Counted from the first letter of the stretch, positions 53,551 through 61,731 are shown. The stretch: 64,000 bases of DNA from Ichthyenterobacterium magnum (GCF_003610635.1 NZ_RAQJ01000001.1:186001-250000), one strand, 5' to 3'. Translations and numbers: made by a program. The notes: generated by a model not told the origin, from the sequence alone.

Positions 53551-54252
53551 CTAATCTACAGTAGATAATGCAATCTCAATCATGGTTTTAAAAGTGGACT
53601 CTCGATCGCTAGCAGATGTTGATTCTTTTGTTACTAAAGAATCTGAAATAGTTAGTATAGAGAGTGCTTTTACATTATGCTTTGCAGCAATGGTATACAA
53701 ACCAGCCGTTTCCATTTCTACACAAAGCACACCAAAGTCTGCCCATTTTTTATACGAATTAAAATCGTCTTCATAAAACACATCGGCAGACAATACATTT
53801 CCTGCTTTGATATCTATATTATTGTTTTTGGCATATAAAGCGGCTTTCATAAAAAGCTCAAAATTTGCCGTTGGTGCATAATCTGAATTTATAAAACGAG
53901 AATTATTAATACCAGATGTAGATGATGCTGCCATAGCAATAACGATATCACGTATTTTCACGGTTTCTTTATAAGAACCTGCAGAGCCAACACGAATTAA
54001 GTTTTTTACACCATAATTTGTTATTAATTCATGACAATATATTAGTGTAGATGGTATGCCCATTCCTGTACCTTGAACTGATACGCGGTTCCCTTTATAA
54101 GTTCCTGTATATCCCAACATACCTCTTACATCATTATAAAGTTTTGGGCTTTCTAAAAAGGTTTCTGCAATCCATTTTGCTCGCATTGGATCTCCTGGTA
54201 ATAATACCACTTCTGCTATGTCTCCTTTTTGTGCACCAATATGTGTACTCAT
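53551..54252 (-). CDS. deoD: Purine-nucleoside phosphorylase, hexameric DeoD type
   Basis: The 233 residues form a full DeoD: N-terminal MSTHIGAQKGDIAEVVLLPG (His4, phosphate-binding GDPMRAK), GTGMGIPS, RVGSAGSY, CVEMETAGLY and the catalytic Asp in LTISDS. It cleaves purine (deoxy)nucleosides with phosphate. It is followed on the same strand by the 12-helix membrane protein gene. Confidence 0.96.
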   Translation of the reverse strand: MSTHIGAQKGDIAEVVLLPGDPMRAKWIAETFLESPKLYNDVRGMLGYTGTYKGNRVSVQGTGMGIPSTLIYCHELITNYGVKNLIRVGSAGSYKETVKIRDIVIAMAASSTSGINNSRFINSDYAPTANFELFMKAALYAKNNNIDIKAGNVLSADVFYEDDFNSYKKWADFGVLCVEMETAGLYTIAAKHNVKALSILTISDSLVTKESTSASDRESTFKTMIEIALSTVD

Positions 54253-54261
54253 GATTTTATT

Positions 54262-54801
54262 TTATCTTTTTCGTTTATACTGATTCTGTGTCACTTGATT
54301 TAAATACGTTTTAGTTTTAACTAATTCGAAGTTGAGTGCGTTAGGAAGTTCTGCAAATAAAGATGAGCCACCACCTAACAATACTGGTATTGTCGTGATG
54401 GTCATGTCGTCTATTAAATCTTCTTTTAGAAAATTACGTATTGTTGTGCCGCCATCTATATATAATCGATGGCATCCTTTTTGGTAAATCTGCTCTAAAA
54501 TTTCAGTCAAAGTGCCTTTAACTAAAAAAGCTTTTCCTTTGTGCGTATTTGGTATCTCTTTTAGTTTGTTGCTCAATACAAATACAGGCTTGTTGTAAGG
54601 CCAATCTACATCAAAACCACAAACAGTTTCAAAGGTTGTTCTTCCCATAACAAGTGCATCAATTTCATTGGTAAAATCAACATATCCCATATCGTCGTTA
54701 TTTGGGTTTGGTATAGCATGTAACCAATCTATGTTTCCGTTTTTGTCTGCGATATAACCGTCTAAACTTGTAGCAATAAATACACTGTTTTTTTTATTCA
54801 T
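54262..54801 (-). CDS. Dihydrofolate reductase family protein (RibD C-terminal domain type)
   Basis: The 179 residues match the RibD_C/DHFR-like fold: VFIATSLDGYIADKNGNIDWL at the N-terminus, DALVMGRTTFETV, YNKPVFVLSN and LYIDGGTTIRNFLKEDLIDD. Such stand-alone proteins probably reduce a pterin- or flavin-like substrate with NADPH, but the true substrate is unknown. It ends 9 bp upstream of the deoD start. Confidence 0.9.
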   Translation of the reverse strand: MNKKNSVFIATSLDGYIADKNGNIDWLHAIPNPNNDDMGYVDFTNEIDALVMGRTTFETVCGFDVDWPYNKPVFVLSNKLKEIPNTHKGKAFLVKGTLTEILEQIYQKGCHRLYIDGGTTIRNFLKEDLIDDMTITTIPVLLGGGSSLFAELPNALNFELVKTKTYLNQVTQNQYKRKR

Positions 54802-54927
54802 TGTTTTTTGAGTTGTTTATCATACAAATGAAAACATGCTTATGCATGATTAATTATGGAAACAAGGTATTAAAAATGTTAAGAGTTTTCAATAATGCTA
54901 CAAGTATTTTTTTGGTTAAATAGCACA

Positions 54928-55290
54928 CTATTTAAATACTCCAAAATGCCATAAAATCCCACAAGGATCATGTAAAAAAAACTCATTTCCCCATTCGTTA
55001 TACACTATTTCAGATAATCTTACATTATCATACTTTTGAGTTAACTTTAAATTCTTTATATGTTCTAATGAAATTTCCAAATTTTCAACTTCGTAGAATA
55101 TCATCGAATTATCAATCCAATCTTTCACATAAGCATCTTGTAGATAAAACCCGAATTCTTTTATATAGAAGTATGACATATTTTCTGACGTAATTATTTC
55201 ATCAAATCCTAAATCTGAATAAAAATTTCTAGAAACATTAAAGTCTTTAGAACCTATAAAAGGTCTGATTGATTCTCCAAGTATTTTCAT
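54928..55290 (-). CDS. VOC/glyoxalase family protein
   Basis: The 120 residues comprise two beta-alpha-beta-beta-beta modules typical of the vicinal oxygen chelate fold (FIGSKDFNVSRNFYSDLGFDE ... NEFFLHDPCGILWHFG). Such proteins include bleomycin-resistance and glyoxalase-like enzymes; no substrate can be inferred. A 150-bp intergenic gap lies on each side. Confidence 0.82.
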   Translation of the reverse strand: MKILGESIRPFIGSKDFNVSRNFYSDLGFDEIITSENMSYFYIKEFGFYLQDAYVKDWIDNSMIFYEVENLEISLEHIKNLKLTQKYDNVRLSEIVYNEWGNEFFLHDPCGILWHFGVFK

Positions 55291-55453
55291 TTTTAAAAGT
55301 TTCTATTAAATTGCTCTTAATTGATATGCATAAGGTTGACTGTATGATTAAGCAACTAATTTAGCAATTACAAACCGAATAGAAAATCTGCAAAGGTTAT
55401 TGTAAGTAGGCTTGAACTTGTTATGAACTATAAACGTTATTGACATTTCTATT

Positions 55454-56206
55454 TTATCTTCCACAATTACAATCTTCTATCCAATCATCTTTATAGAAAT
55501 TAAAATACTCTTTTGTTATTTCATAAGATTTTTTAAAGTCAAAATTCAGATAGCTTTTGTACAATTCACGATATGACGCTGGAAATCCACTTTGCATATT
55601 TTTTGTATGTACAACATTATCTCTTAATTTCTTTATATCTAACAAAAACTCATACTTTTTGTGATATTCCTTTAGAAAGGATTTGTTCATAATTTGAGGA
55701 ATAGCCTTTTTAATTTTATTTAAAAAATCCATTGACCTTTGTATTCTTTCTTTATTATAGTTTTCGTTTTTAATTCTTATCGAAAAATCATCTGGAATCA
55801 AACTATTGTTAAAAGCTTCAATTGATGTAAATAGATTAATAATATAATCAGATGATAATTGGAAAAAATTATAAAAAGCGTGTGATAGGTCGCTAAAATT
55901 ATTTGTAGTTAAATTAGATTCAAGAAGAATTGATTGAAGGTTTAATAATGTATTCAATTTATCTTCAGCGTTAGTAAAATAAAGAATTGATGGCTCAGGC
56001 TCAGGAATCATAAATGGCTTTCCGTCAATTAGATGGACAAAACCTTGGATTATTGTTTGGTCTTCCAATTGCATAAAAACTTTTGGATATTCCTCAAAAT
56101 CAACTTCTGATGGCTTTTTTGCATACTCATTCACTTTGTCCAATTCGTCGAACTTAAAATCAACTTTTATGTCTCCTACAAATTTTCTTTTGGAATGTGG
56201 TTTCAT
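55454..56206 (-). CDS. HEPN-like helical protein of unknown function
   Basis: These 250 residues have a short N-terminal beta-rich part (to about residue 75) and an all-helical C-terminal part. The segment KKLRDNVVHTKN contains R195-x4-H200, the R-x4-6-H motif of HEPN domains, several of which are RNases in defence or toxin systems; others are inactive scaffolds. A Cys-rich end (EDCNCGR) may bind metal. No nucleotidyltransferase or antitoxin gene lies next to it, so a toxin-antitoxin call is not supported. Its base composition and isolated setting suggest an accessory gene. Confidence 0.55.
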   Translation of the reverse strand: MKPHSKRKFVGDIKVDFKFDELDKVNEYAKKPSEVDFEEYPKVFMQLEDQTIIQGFVHLIDGKPFMIPEPEPSILYFTNAEDKLNTLLNLQSILLESNLTTNNFSDLSHAFYNFFQLSSDYIINLFTSIEAFNNSLIPDDFSIRIKNENYNKERIQRSMDFLNKIKKAIPQIMNKSFLKEYHKKYEFLLDIKKLRDNVVHTKNMQSGFPASYRELYKSYLNFDFKKSYEITKEYFNFYKDDWIEDCNCGR

Positions 56207-56242
56207 ATTAATGCCAACTTATCTATAATAACTACCTTAATC

Positions 56243-56971
56243 TCATAAATGCTGTTCTAGTTTAATTGCTTTAGGAAATAAAATATTATTTTCTAAATGA
56301 ATATGTAAATGTAAATCTTTTTCAAACTCATCCAACATAGCATAGGTAACTTTATAGGTATTGCATGCATCTGCTGGTGGATTATAGTTATTAGTTAAGC
56401 TTGCAATTTGTCTAAAACGCTCACCTTCATTATCATGTTCATGCATCATCATTCCAATTGGGTTTTCTACGGTTCCAAATTGTGGCGATTGTACAGCAGT
56501 TTTACTTAATTTAGCTTTTACCATCTTTTTTACAAATGGGAAAAGCATCAATTCTTCTTTTTTCATATGTGACGCTAATTCGCCTGCTGATGCTGTAAAC
56601 AGTTCGTTTATTTTAAGCAACTCTGGATGACGCTCACCATGAACGCGACATAGTTTATCTAAAAACTGACGCAATACTGGTATCTTCTCCTCTACATATC
56701 TGTGATGCTTTTTCTCAATATATTCTACTAGCAAATCTAATGGCCAAGATTTATAATCTATAGATTCTCCTGTCGATGAATTTAAAACTGCTTTTAATTC
56801 ATCTATTACTAAATTAGAATCTATACCTTTTTTAGTGCACGCTTCTTCTATACTTCTATTGCCATTACAGCAAAAATCTATTTTATGTTTTGAAAAAACT
56901 GCTGCTGTTCTGTAATCTTCTGCTACAAATTGCCCTATTTGTTTTTGGGTATTCTCTTGTACTATTTCCAT
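56243..56971 (-). CDS. ric: Iron-sulfur cluster repair di-iron protein (RIC/YtfE/ScdA)
   Basis: The 242 residues comprise the ScdA N-terminal domain (FVAEDYRTAAVFSKHKIDFC, with CCNGNRS) and a hemerythrin-like four-helix domain with His ligands (HHRYVEE, HGERHPELLK, SHMKKEELMLFPF, MMHEHDNEGERF, HLHIHLENNILFPKA). It repairs Fe-S clusters damaged by NO or peroxide and can reduce NO. A palindromic site overlaps its presumed -7 element, and an Rrf2/NsrR-like gene lies directly upstream. Confidence 0.96.
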   Translation of the reverse strand: MEIVQENTQKQIGQFVAEDYRTAAVFSKHKIDFCCNGNRSIEEACTKKGIDSNLVIDELKAVLNSSTGESIDYKSWPLDLLVEYIEKKHHRYVEEKIPVLRQFLDKLCRVHGERHPELLKINELFTASAGELASHMKKEELMLFPFVKKMVKAKLSKTAVQSPQFGTVENPIGMMMHEHDNEGERFRQIASLTNNYNPPADACNTYKVTYAMLDEFEKDLHLHIHLENNILFPKAIKLEQHL

Positions 56972-56984
56972 ATTTACTTTATTT

Positions 56985-57000
56985 CGGATAAAATTATCCT
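56985..57000 (-). promoter_or_regulatory. Rrf2/NsrR-like palindrome in ric promoter
   Basis: On the minus strand AGGATA-ATTT-TATCCG is a 6-4-6 palindrome with one mismatch. It contains TAATTTTA, which fits the -7 pattern, so a bound repressor would block transcription. It lies 13 bp before the ric ATG and matches the site in the nos promoter. Confidence 0.45.
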
Positions 57001-57018
57001 ATTTATATTCAAATTTTT

Positions 57019-57453
57019 TTAAATCTTTAAAAATGAAACTCCAGATTTTATATCTAAAGCCAATTGCTCAAGGTTAGTATGCTCTAACATATCTTTTAAC
57101 TCTGCTTTTATGGTTTTAAATTTGTCGTGTACAGGACAAGGATGATTCTCGTCACATCTGTGTAATCCTAAACCACAACCGCTATAAATTTTGTCTCCGT
57201 CAATGGCATTAACAATTTGTGAAAGCTTAATAGATGAAATATCTTTTTTATCTATTTCAAAACCACCATGAGCGCCTTTTACAGAGTTAATAACATTATG
57301 CTTTACTAAGGCTTGTAGAATTTTAGCAGTAAATGCTCTTGGTGAATCAATTTCTTCTGAAATTTCTTTGGGACTCACACGCTTACCTTCATACGAGTTT
57401 ATCGCAATAAAAATTGACGCCTTAATACCATATTCACAAGCTTTAGAAAACAT
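57019..57453 (-). CDS. Rrf2 family regulator, NsrR-like
   Basis: The 144 residues contain an N-terminal winged helix (MFSKACEYGIKASIFIAINS, ISEEIDSPRAFTAKILQALV, GAHGGFEI) and three cysteines, Cys93, Cys100 and Cys106 (SGCGLGLHRC, DENHPC), spaced as in Fe-S-binding Rrf2 proteins such as NsrR. NsrR loses its cluster in NO and then releases DNA. The neighbouring NO-repair gene ric and candidate operators at ric, its own promoter, nos and norC support an NO-sensing role; an IscR-like or other role is less likely. Confidence 0.88.
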   Translation of the reverse strand: MFSKACEYGIKASIFIAINSYEGKRVSPKEISEEIDSPRAFTAKILQALVKHNVINSVKGAHGGFEIDKKDISSIKLSQIVNAIDGDKIYSGCGLGLHRCDENHPCPVHDKFKTIKAELKDMLEHTNLEQLALDIKSGVSFLKI

Positions 57454-57496
57454 ATACTACTATTTATACTAACAAATATATAACAAAATAGCAATT

Positions 57497-57512
57497 AAGA
57501 CAAATTTATCTT
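57497..57512 (-). promoter_or_regulatory. Palindrome upstream of the Rrf2 gene (possible autoregulation)
   Basis: On the minus strand AAGATA-AATT-TGTCTT is a 6-4-6 palindrome with one mismatch, fitting the RRGATR-N4-TRTCYT pattern seen at ric and nos. It starts about 44 bp upstream of the ATG. Confidence 0.38.
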
Positions 57513-58791
57513 AATTAGAATAAAATCTATTATGAGCTTCTTTTTCTAAGGCTTCTCTAACATTAGGATGTGCTATAGAAATTAAAGCTTTAGCGCGTTG
57601 TTTTAAACTTTTACCAAATAAATTAACAACACCATATTCTGTAACTACATAATGTACATGCGCTCTAGTAGTTGTTACGCCAGCACCTTCTTTAAGAAAA
57701 GGTGTGATTTTAGAAATCCCTTTATTAGTCATTGATGGCATGGCAATAATTGGTTTTCCGTCTTGCGATAATGATGCTGCACGTATAAAATCCATCTGAC
57801 CACCTACTCCAGAATATTGATACATACCAATGGTATCTGCACAAATTTGTCCTGTAAGGTCAATTTCAATAGCACTATTAATTGCGGTTACTTTTGGATT
57901 ACGTTTAATAATAGATGTGTCATTAGTATAACCTGCTTCTTTAAAATGTACAAGCGGATTGTCATCAATAAAATCGTATAATTTTTGCGAACCTACAGCA
58001 AAGCAAGTTACAATCTTACCTGTTTTAATGTCTTTATCTTCTCCTGTAATAACGCCTTGTTCTACTAGAGGTAAAATGCCATCAGAAAACATTTCGGTAT
58101 GAATCCCTAAACGTTTATGATTGGTTAAATTATGTAATACCGCATTTGGTATATTACCAATTCCCATTTGAAGCGTAGCACCATCATCAATTAATCCTGC
58201 AACATACTTTCCTATTTTACTTTCGGTTTCAGATAAATCTTGAGATACTGCCTGATGAATTGGCTTATCTACTTCAACAGAAAAATCAATATTGTTTATA
58301 TGAATAATACCATCACCATGTGTTCTTGGCACTTGAGGATTTATTAACGCAACAACATTTTTTGCAGTCTGTATCGCTGGTAAAGTGATGTCTACTGAAG
58401 TTCCTAAAGAGCAAAACCCATGTTTATCTGGTGGAGACACTTGTATAAAAGCAACATCTAATGGTAATATTTGTCGTCTGAATAACCAATGTATTTCACT
58501 TAAAAAAATAGGAATATAATCACCATTATTGGTGTTAACGCCTTTCCTCACATTACTACCAACAAAACAACTAAACAACTTAAATGAATTGCTGTAAGGT
58601 TGCTCCATATACTTAGCTTTTCCATCTGTATGTACCTGAATTATTTCTACATTAGATAATGATTTATAGTGCTCACATAAGGTGTCGATAAGTAAATTAG
58701 GTGTCATTGCTGCACCTTGAAAAAATACACGATTATTAGATTTTACGATTGAAACAGCTTCTTCTGCTGTAACTATTTTTGTAGTACTCAT
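57511..58791 (-). CDS. Acetyl-CoA hydrolase/CoA-transferase family protein
   Basis: The 426 residues start at ATG 58791 (MSTTKIVTAEEAVSIVKSNN); an upstream start adds nine residues and would cover the promoter. The family motifs are AMTPNLLIDTLCEHY, GIGNIPNAVL and GIHTEMFSDG, in which Glu233 should form the CoA thioester intermediate; the C-terminus is YVVTEYGVVNLFGKS. It is related to succinyl-CoA:acetate and 4-hydroxybutyrate CoA-transferases (Cat1 type). An Fnr-like box lies at 58846-58859, suggesting use under low oxygen. Confidence 0.92.
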   Translation of the reverse strand: MSTTKIVTAEEAVSIVKSNNRVFFQGAAMTPNLLIDTLCEHYKSLSNVEIIQVHTDGKAKYMEQPYSNSFKLFSCFVGSNVRKGVNTNNGDYIPIFLSEIHWLFRRQILPLDVAFIQVSPPDKHGFCSLGTSVDITLPAIQTAKNVVALINPQVPRTHGDGIIHINNIDFSVEVDKPIHQAVSQDLSETESKIGKYVAGLIDDGATLQMGIGNIPNAVLHNLTNHKRLGIHTEMFSDGILPLVEQGVITGEDKDIKTGKIVTCFAVGSQKLYDFIDDNPLVHFKEAGYTNDTSIIKRNPKVTAINSAIEIDLTGQICADTIGMYQYSGVGGQMDFIRAASLSQDGKPIIAMPSMTNKGISKITPFLKEGAGVTTTRAHVHYVVTEYGVVNLFGKSLKQRAKALISIAHPNVREALEKEAHNRFYSN

Positions 58792-58815
58792 ACCTGTTAC
58801 TATTAATTTAGAGTA

Positions 58816-58859
58816 CAAAGGTTGGGTATAAATAGAGTAATAAAAATGATAAAAATCAT
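58816..58859 (-). promoter_or_regulatory. Fnr-like box upstream of the CoA-transferase gene
   Basis: On the minus strand ATGATTTTTATCAT (58846-58859) is followed after 22 bp by AACCTTTG (58816-58823), a -7 element with one mismatch to TAnnTTTG. The spacing is the same as at the nos and nor promoters. Confidence 0.55.
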
Positions 58860-58900
58860 AAAAGAACTGCTATTTTATTTTTTGGATTTTGAAATGGAAA

Positions 58901-59034
58901 AAAGAGGTTATCTAAAAAGCATTTTTTGTCATTTTGAGCGGTGTCGAAAAATCTTAATCAATTATAAATCGAATTTTGATTTTTTAGAGATTCTTCATTT
59001 TATTCAGAATGACACTTTTAGATAGCCTCTTTTT
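58901..59034. repeat. Long intergenic hairpin element, bidirectional terminator
   Basis: AAAGAGGTTATCTAAAAAG (58901-58919) is nearly the reverse complement of CTTTTAGATAGCCTCTTTT (59015-59033). Inside, TGTCATTTTGAGCGGTGTCG and CATTTTATTCAGAATGACA form a further inverted pair. The inner TGTCATTTTGAGCG...GAATGACA core is, to my recollection, a dispersed element in flavobacterial genomes. It lies between the CBS gene and the CoA-transferase gene; T-runs on both strands make it a likely terminator. Confidence 0.65.
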
Positions 59035-59048
59035 AGCTATTACAATTT

Positions 59049-59468
59049 TTAATATTGTTCAATTAAATAGTTAATTAAATCTGTAGTTGTTACAATACCT
59101 ACTAACTTATCATTATCGACTACTGGCAAGGCATGAAATTCTTTTTTAGATAATATTTCGGCAACTTCCTTAATGGTTGTAGCAGAACTTACACTCACTA
59201 AATTTTTAGCCATTACTTGTTCAATCGTAAACATATTATAAACAACTGTATCTACATCTTGCTCGTCTTCGTCAATAGCATCTGCAAAACTAATTCGTAA
59301 TAAATCTGTGTAACTTAACAAACCAACTATTGATGCTCCGCTAACTACTGGTATATGACGAATGTTATGTGTTTTAAATAATCCTTCTGCAACTTCTAAA
59401 TTATCGTTATGATTTAATGTAATGACATCTTTGGTCATTATTACTGAAACTGGTGTTCTTTTTTTCAT
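59049..59468 (-). CDS. CBS-domain pair protein
   Basis: The 139 residues consist of two CBS domains (about 8-60 and 78-138): VSVIMTKDVITLNHNDNLEV, IRHIPVVSG, VGLLSYTDLLRIS and EQVMAKNLVSVS, FHALPVVDNDKLVGIVTTTD. CBS pairs bind adenine nucleotides and regulate other activities. The protein is stand-alone. Its promoter has an Fnr-like box, which suggests a role in low-oxygen metabolism. Confidence 0.93.
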   Translation of the reverse strand: MKKRTPVSVIMTKDVITLNHNDNLEVAEGLFKTHNIRHIPVVSGASIVGLLSYTDLLRISFADAIDEDEQDVDTVVYNMFTIEQVMAKNLVSVSSATTIKEVAEILSKKEFHALPVVDNDKLVGIVTTTDLINYLIEQY

Positions 59469-59493
59469 GATTTTCTGGTTTTAAATTCTATAT

Positions 59494-59537
59494 TAAATAT
59501 AGCCAGAAGCGCTACGAAAAAACATGATATAAGTCAG
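59494..59537 (-). promoter_or_regulatory. Fnr-like box and -7 element of the CBS gene
   Basis: On the minus strand CTGACTTATATCAT (59524-59537) is followed after 22 bp by TATATTTA (59494-59501), a TAnnTTT-type -7 element. The box is almost the same as at norC (first base C). Confidence 0.62.
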
Positions 59538-59562
59538 TTGAAGTTGACTTTTTTAAAGTAAT

Positions 59563-60990
59563 TTATATTATATCTTTAGCAAAATTTTCGCACAATGATA
59601 ACGTCTCTTTTATATCTGCAAGTGTTGTTCTAGGGTTTATTAAACACATGCGCAATACTACTTGATTTTGTAATACAGTTGTCACCAATAAAGCTTCACG
59701 AGATGCAACAATACGTTTTGAAATCTCTTGATTAATTCGGTCTAGTTCTTTTTCAGAAATAGATTTACCAATTGGGTGGTATCTAAAATTAATTACCGCT
59801 AAAGTAGCCGGAGAAATAACTTCCCATTTTGAGCTTTTACGTAAAAACGCTTCTGCTTTTTCGGCTAAATCAATATTATAAGTTACCGCTTTTTTAAAGG
59901 CATTAAGACCGAAGGTTTTCATAGACATATAAAACTTAAGTGCTCTAAAACGTCTCGTTAACTGAATGCCATGATCATAGAAATTTATTTCTGATGTATT
60001 ACCTTCAATATCACGTAAATATTCAGGTTTCTCTGTAAAGGTTTCACTTAACCATTTATGATTTCTAACCATTAAACATCCCATTTCATAAGGTTGATAT
60101 AACCATTTATGAGGATCTATGGTTAGGGAATCTGCCTTTTCGATACCTTTTAATAACTGGCTCCCTTTTTTTGAAAGAATTGCTGCGCCGCCATAAGCGC
60201 CATCAATATGAAACCATAGTTTTTCTGTTTTGCAAATTTTAGCAATTTCATTTAACGGATCAACAGTTCCTGTATTAGTAGTTCCTGCTGAGGCCAATAT
60301 ACAGAATGGTTGCAAGCCTTTTAAACGATCTTTAGCAATGGCATTTTTAAGCTTATTAATAGCCATTTTAAATTCTATATCTGTTGGTATAATTCTTACT
60401 TGCTCTTTCTTAAAACCAAGTACTCTTATCGCCTTAATATTTGATGAATGTGCTTGGTCTGACATATAAATAATGGCTTTAGAAAAATCATCACCACAGC
60501 GTTGTCTTCTTGCCGTTACTAAAGCTGTTAAGTTTGCCATAGAGCCACCACTTGTAAATAAACCACCTCCTTTTTTGGCTGGAAATTTAAAGAGTTTTAA
60601 TAGCCATTGCATAGTCACAATCTCTAACTCTGCAGCTGCTGGTGAAGCAGCCCAACCGCCAGAAAAAATATTAAACCCTGTTGCTAAAGTATCTGCCATC
60701 ACACTTACATAATTGCTTGGTCCGGGCACAAAAGAATACGATTTTGGGTGCGATACTATATTACTATTAGGTAATACTTTTTCAACTACAAAATCTAAGA
60801 CTTCATTATAATCTGAAGCTTCCTCTGGAGCTTCAACTTTAAACATAGAATCCATTTCTTCTCTTGAAGCAAAAGCAACTGGTTTTTTTATATGTTCTGT
60901 ATTAAAATGCTCGACAATAGTATCGATAACTTGATAGCCATATGCTTTCATTTCATCTTTGCTCAATTGGAGCTTATGTGATTGACCCAT
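59563..60990 (-). CDS. Group II PLP-dependent decarboxylase (aromatic-amino-acid/glutamate type)
   Basis: The 475 residues form a full group II decarboxylase: SNIVSHPKSYSFVPG, GGLFTSGGSMANLTAL (PLP phosphate binding), SDQAHSSNIKAIRVLG (His181 stacks on PLP), WFHIDGAYGGAA (Asp263) and IDPHKWLYQPYE with the Schiff-base Lys295. The likely substrate is an aromatic amino acid or a related compound; the exact one cannot be told. It seems monocistronic. Confidence 0.93.
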   Translation of the reverse strand: MGQSHKLQLSKDEMKAYGYQVIDTIVEHFNTEHIKKPVAFASREEMDSMFKVEAPEEASDYNEVLDFVVEKVLPNSNIVSHPKSYSFVPGPSNYVSVMADTLATGFNIFSGGWAASPAAAELEIVTMQWLLKLFKFPAKKGGGLFTSGGSMANLTALVTARRQRCGDDFSKAIIYMSDQAHSSNIKAIRVLGFKKEQVRIIPTDIEFKMAINKLKNAIAKDRLKGLQPFCILASAGTTNTGTVDPLNEIAKICKTEKLWFHIDGAYGGAAILSKKGSQLLKGIEKADSLTIDPHKWLYQPYEMGCLMVRNHKWLSETFTEKPEYLRDIEGNTSEINFYDHGIQLTRRFRALKFYMSMKTFGLNAFKKAVTYNIDLAEKAEAFLRKSSKWEVISPATLAVINFRYHPIGKSISEKELDRINQEISKRIVASREALLVTTVLQNQVVLRMCLINPRTTLADIKETLSLCENFAKDII

Positions 60991-61029
60991 AATTATATTT
61001 TATTTTAAGCTGTAAGGATGCAATATAAC

Positions 61030-61731
61030 TTAATGGCAATCAATTGCACTTGATGCAACCTCAACAACAGGTGAAGGAGAGATATATGGAATTCCTAATC
61101 CTAATCCGCGAAGTATAAATAATACACCTATAATAATTACAAAAACAGGAATCGCTTTTTGAATGCGTTGTTTTATAGTACTATTTAAAAATTTTCCTAA
61201 ATAAATTGCAGTCGTCATTAAAGGCACAGTTCCTAATCCAAATAAGACCATATAAAGACTGCCTTGTAATGCATTTTGTGTAGTTAACGATGCAAAGACC
61301 GCCATATAAACTAAACCACAAGGTAAAAATCCGTTAAGGAAACCAATGGTTAAAAAGGTATCTGCTGTTTTCTTTTTTAATGATTTGCCTAAAGCAGATT
61401 TTACTTTAGACACTATTTTATAAATAGGCTTTGACACATTGTATTTATTAAATACGTGAACAGGAATTAATACAATTACTATCATTAAAACTCCTATAAC
61501 TATAGATAATTGCTGTTGAATTCCAAATATGTAGAGACTTTTACCTGCAAAGCCAAAAAACAGACCAATTAAACTATAAGCTAATAAACGTCCAATATGA
61601 TAGGTAGAAATTTGAGATACTTTTTTAAAGGAGTTGCTTCTATCTACTGGCAACATAAAAGCTATTGGACCACACATACCAACACAGTGAAAACTACCTA
61701 ATAAACCAAATATGATTGCAGACCAAAGCAT
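61030..61731 (-). CDS. SafE/TauE-like membrane protein of the cbb3 oxidase operon
   Basis: This 233-residue protein has six helices and the N-terminal signature FGLLGSFHCVGMCGPIAFML (Cys16, Cys20), the DsbD-like SafE/CcdA-related family that commonly follows ccoGH in Bacteroidota. The Cys/Met pattern suggests copper or thiol transport for cytochrome oxidase assembly. It abuts the FixH-like gene (1 bp). Confidence 0.88.
   Translation of the reverse strand: MLWSAIIFGLLGSFHCVGMCGPIAFMLPVDRSNSFKKVSQISTYHIGRLLAYSLIGLFFGFAGKSLYIFGIQQQLSIVIGVLMIVIVLIPVHVFNKYNVSKPIYKIVSKVKSALGKSLKKKTADTFLTIGFLNGFLPCGLVYMAVFASLTTQNALQGSLYMVLFGLGTVPLMTTAIYLGKFLNSTIKQRIQKAIPVFVIIIGVLFILRGLGLGIPYISPSPVVEVASSAIDCH

Noticed and set aside
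55454-56971. HEPN gene as toxin with ric as antitoxin partner
   Set aside because: ric is a well-defined Fe-S repair protein, and the gap and motifs give no support for a toxin-antitoxin pair.
58822-59025. 67-residue plus-strand ORF
   Set aside because: It is made of the Fnr-like promoter region and the palindromic repeat, not coding sequence.
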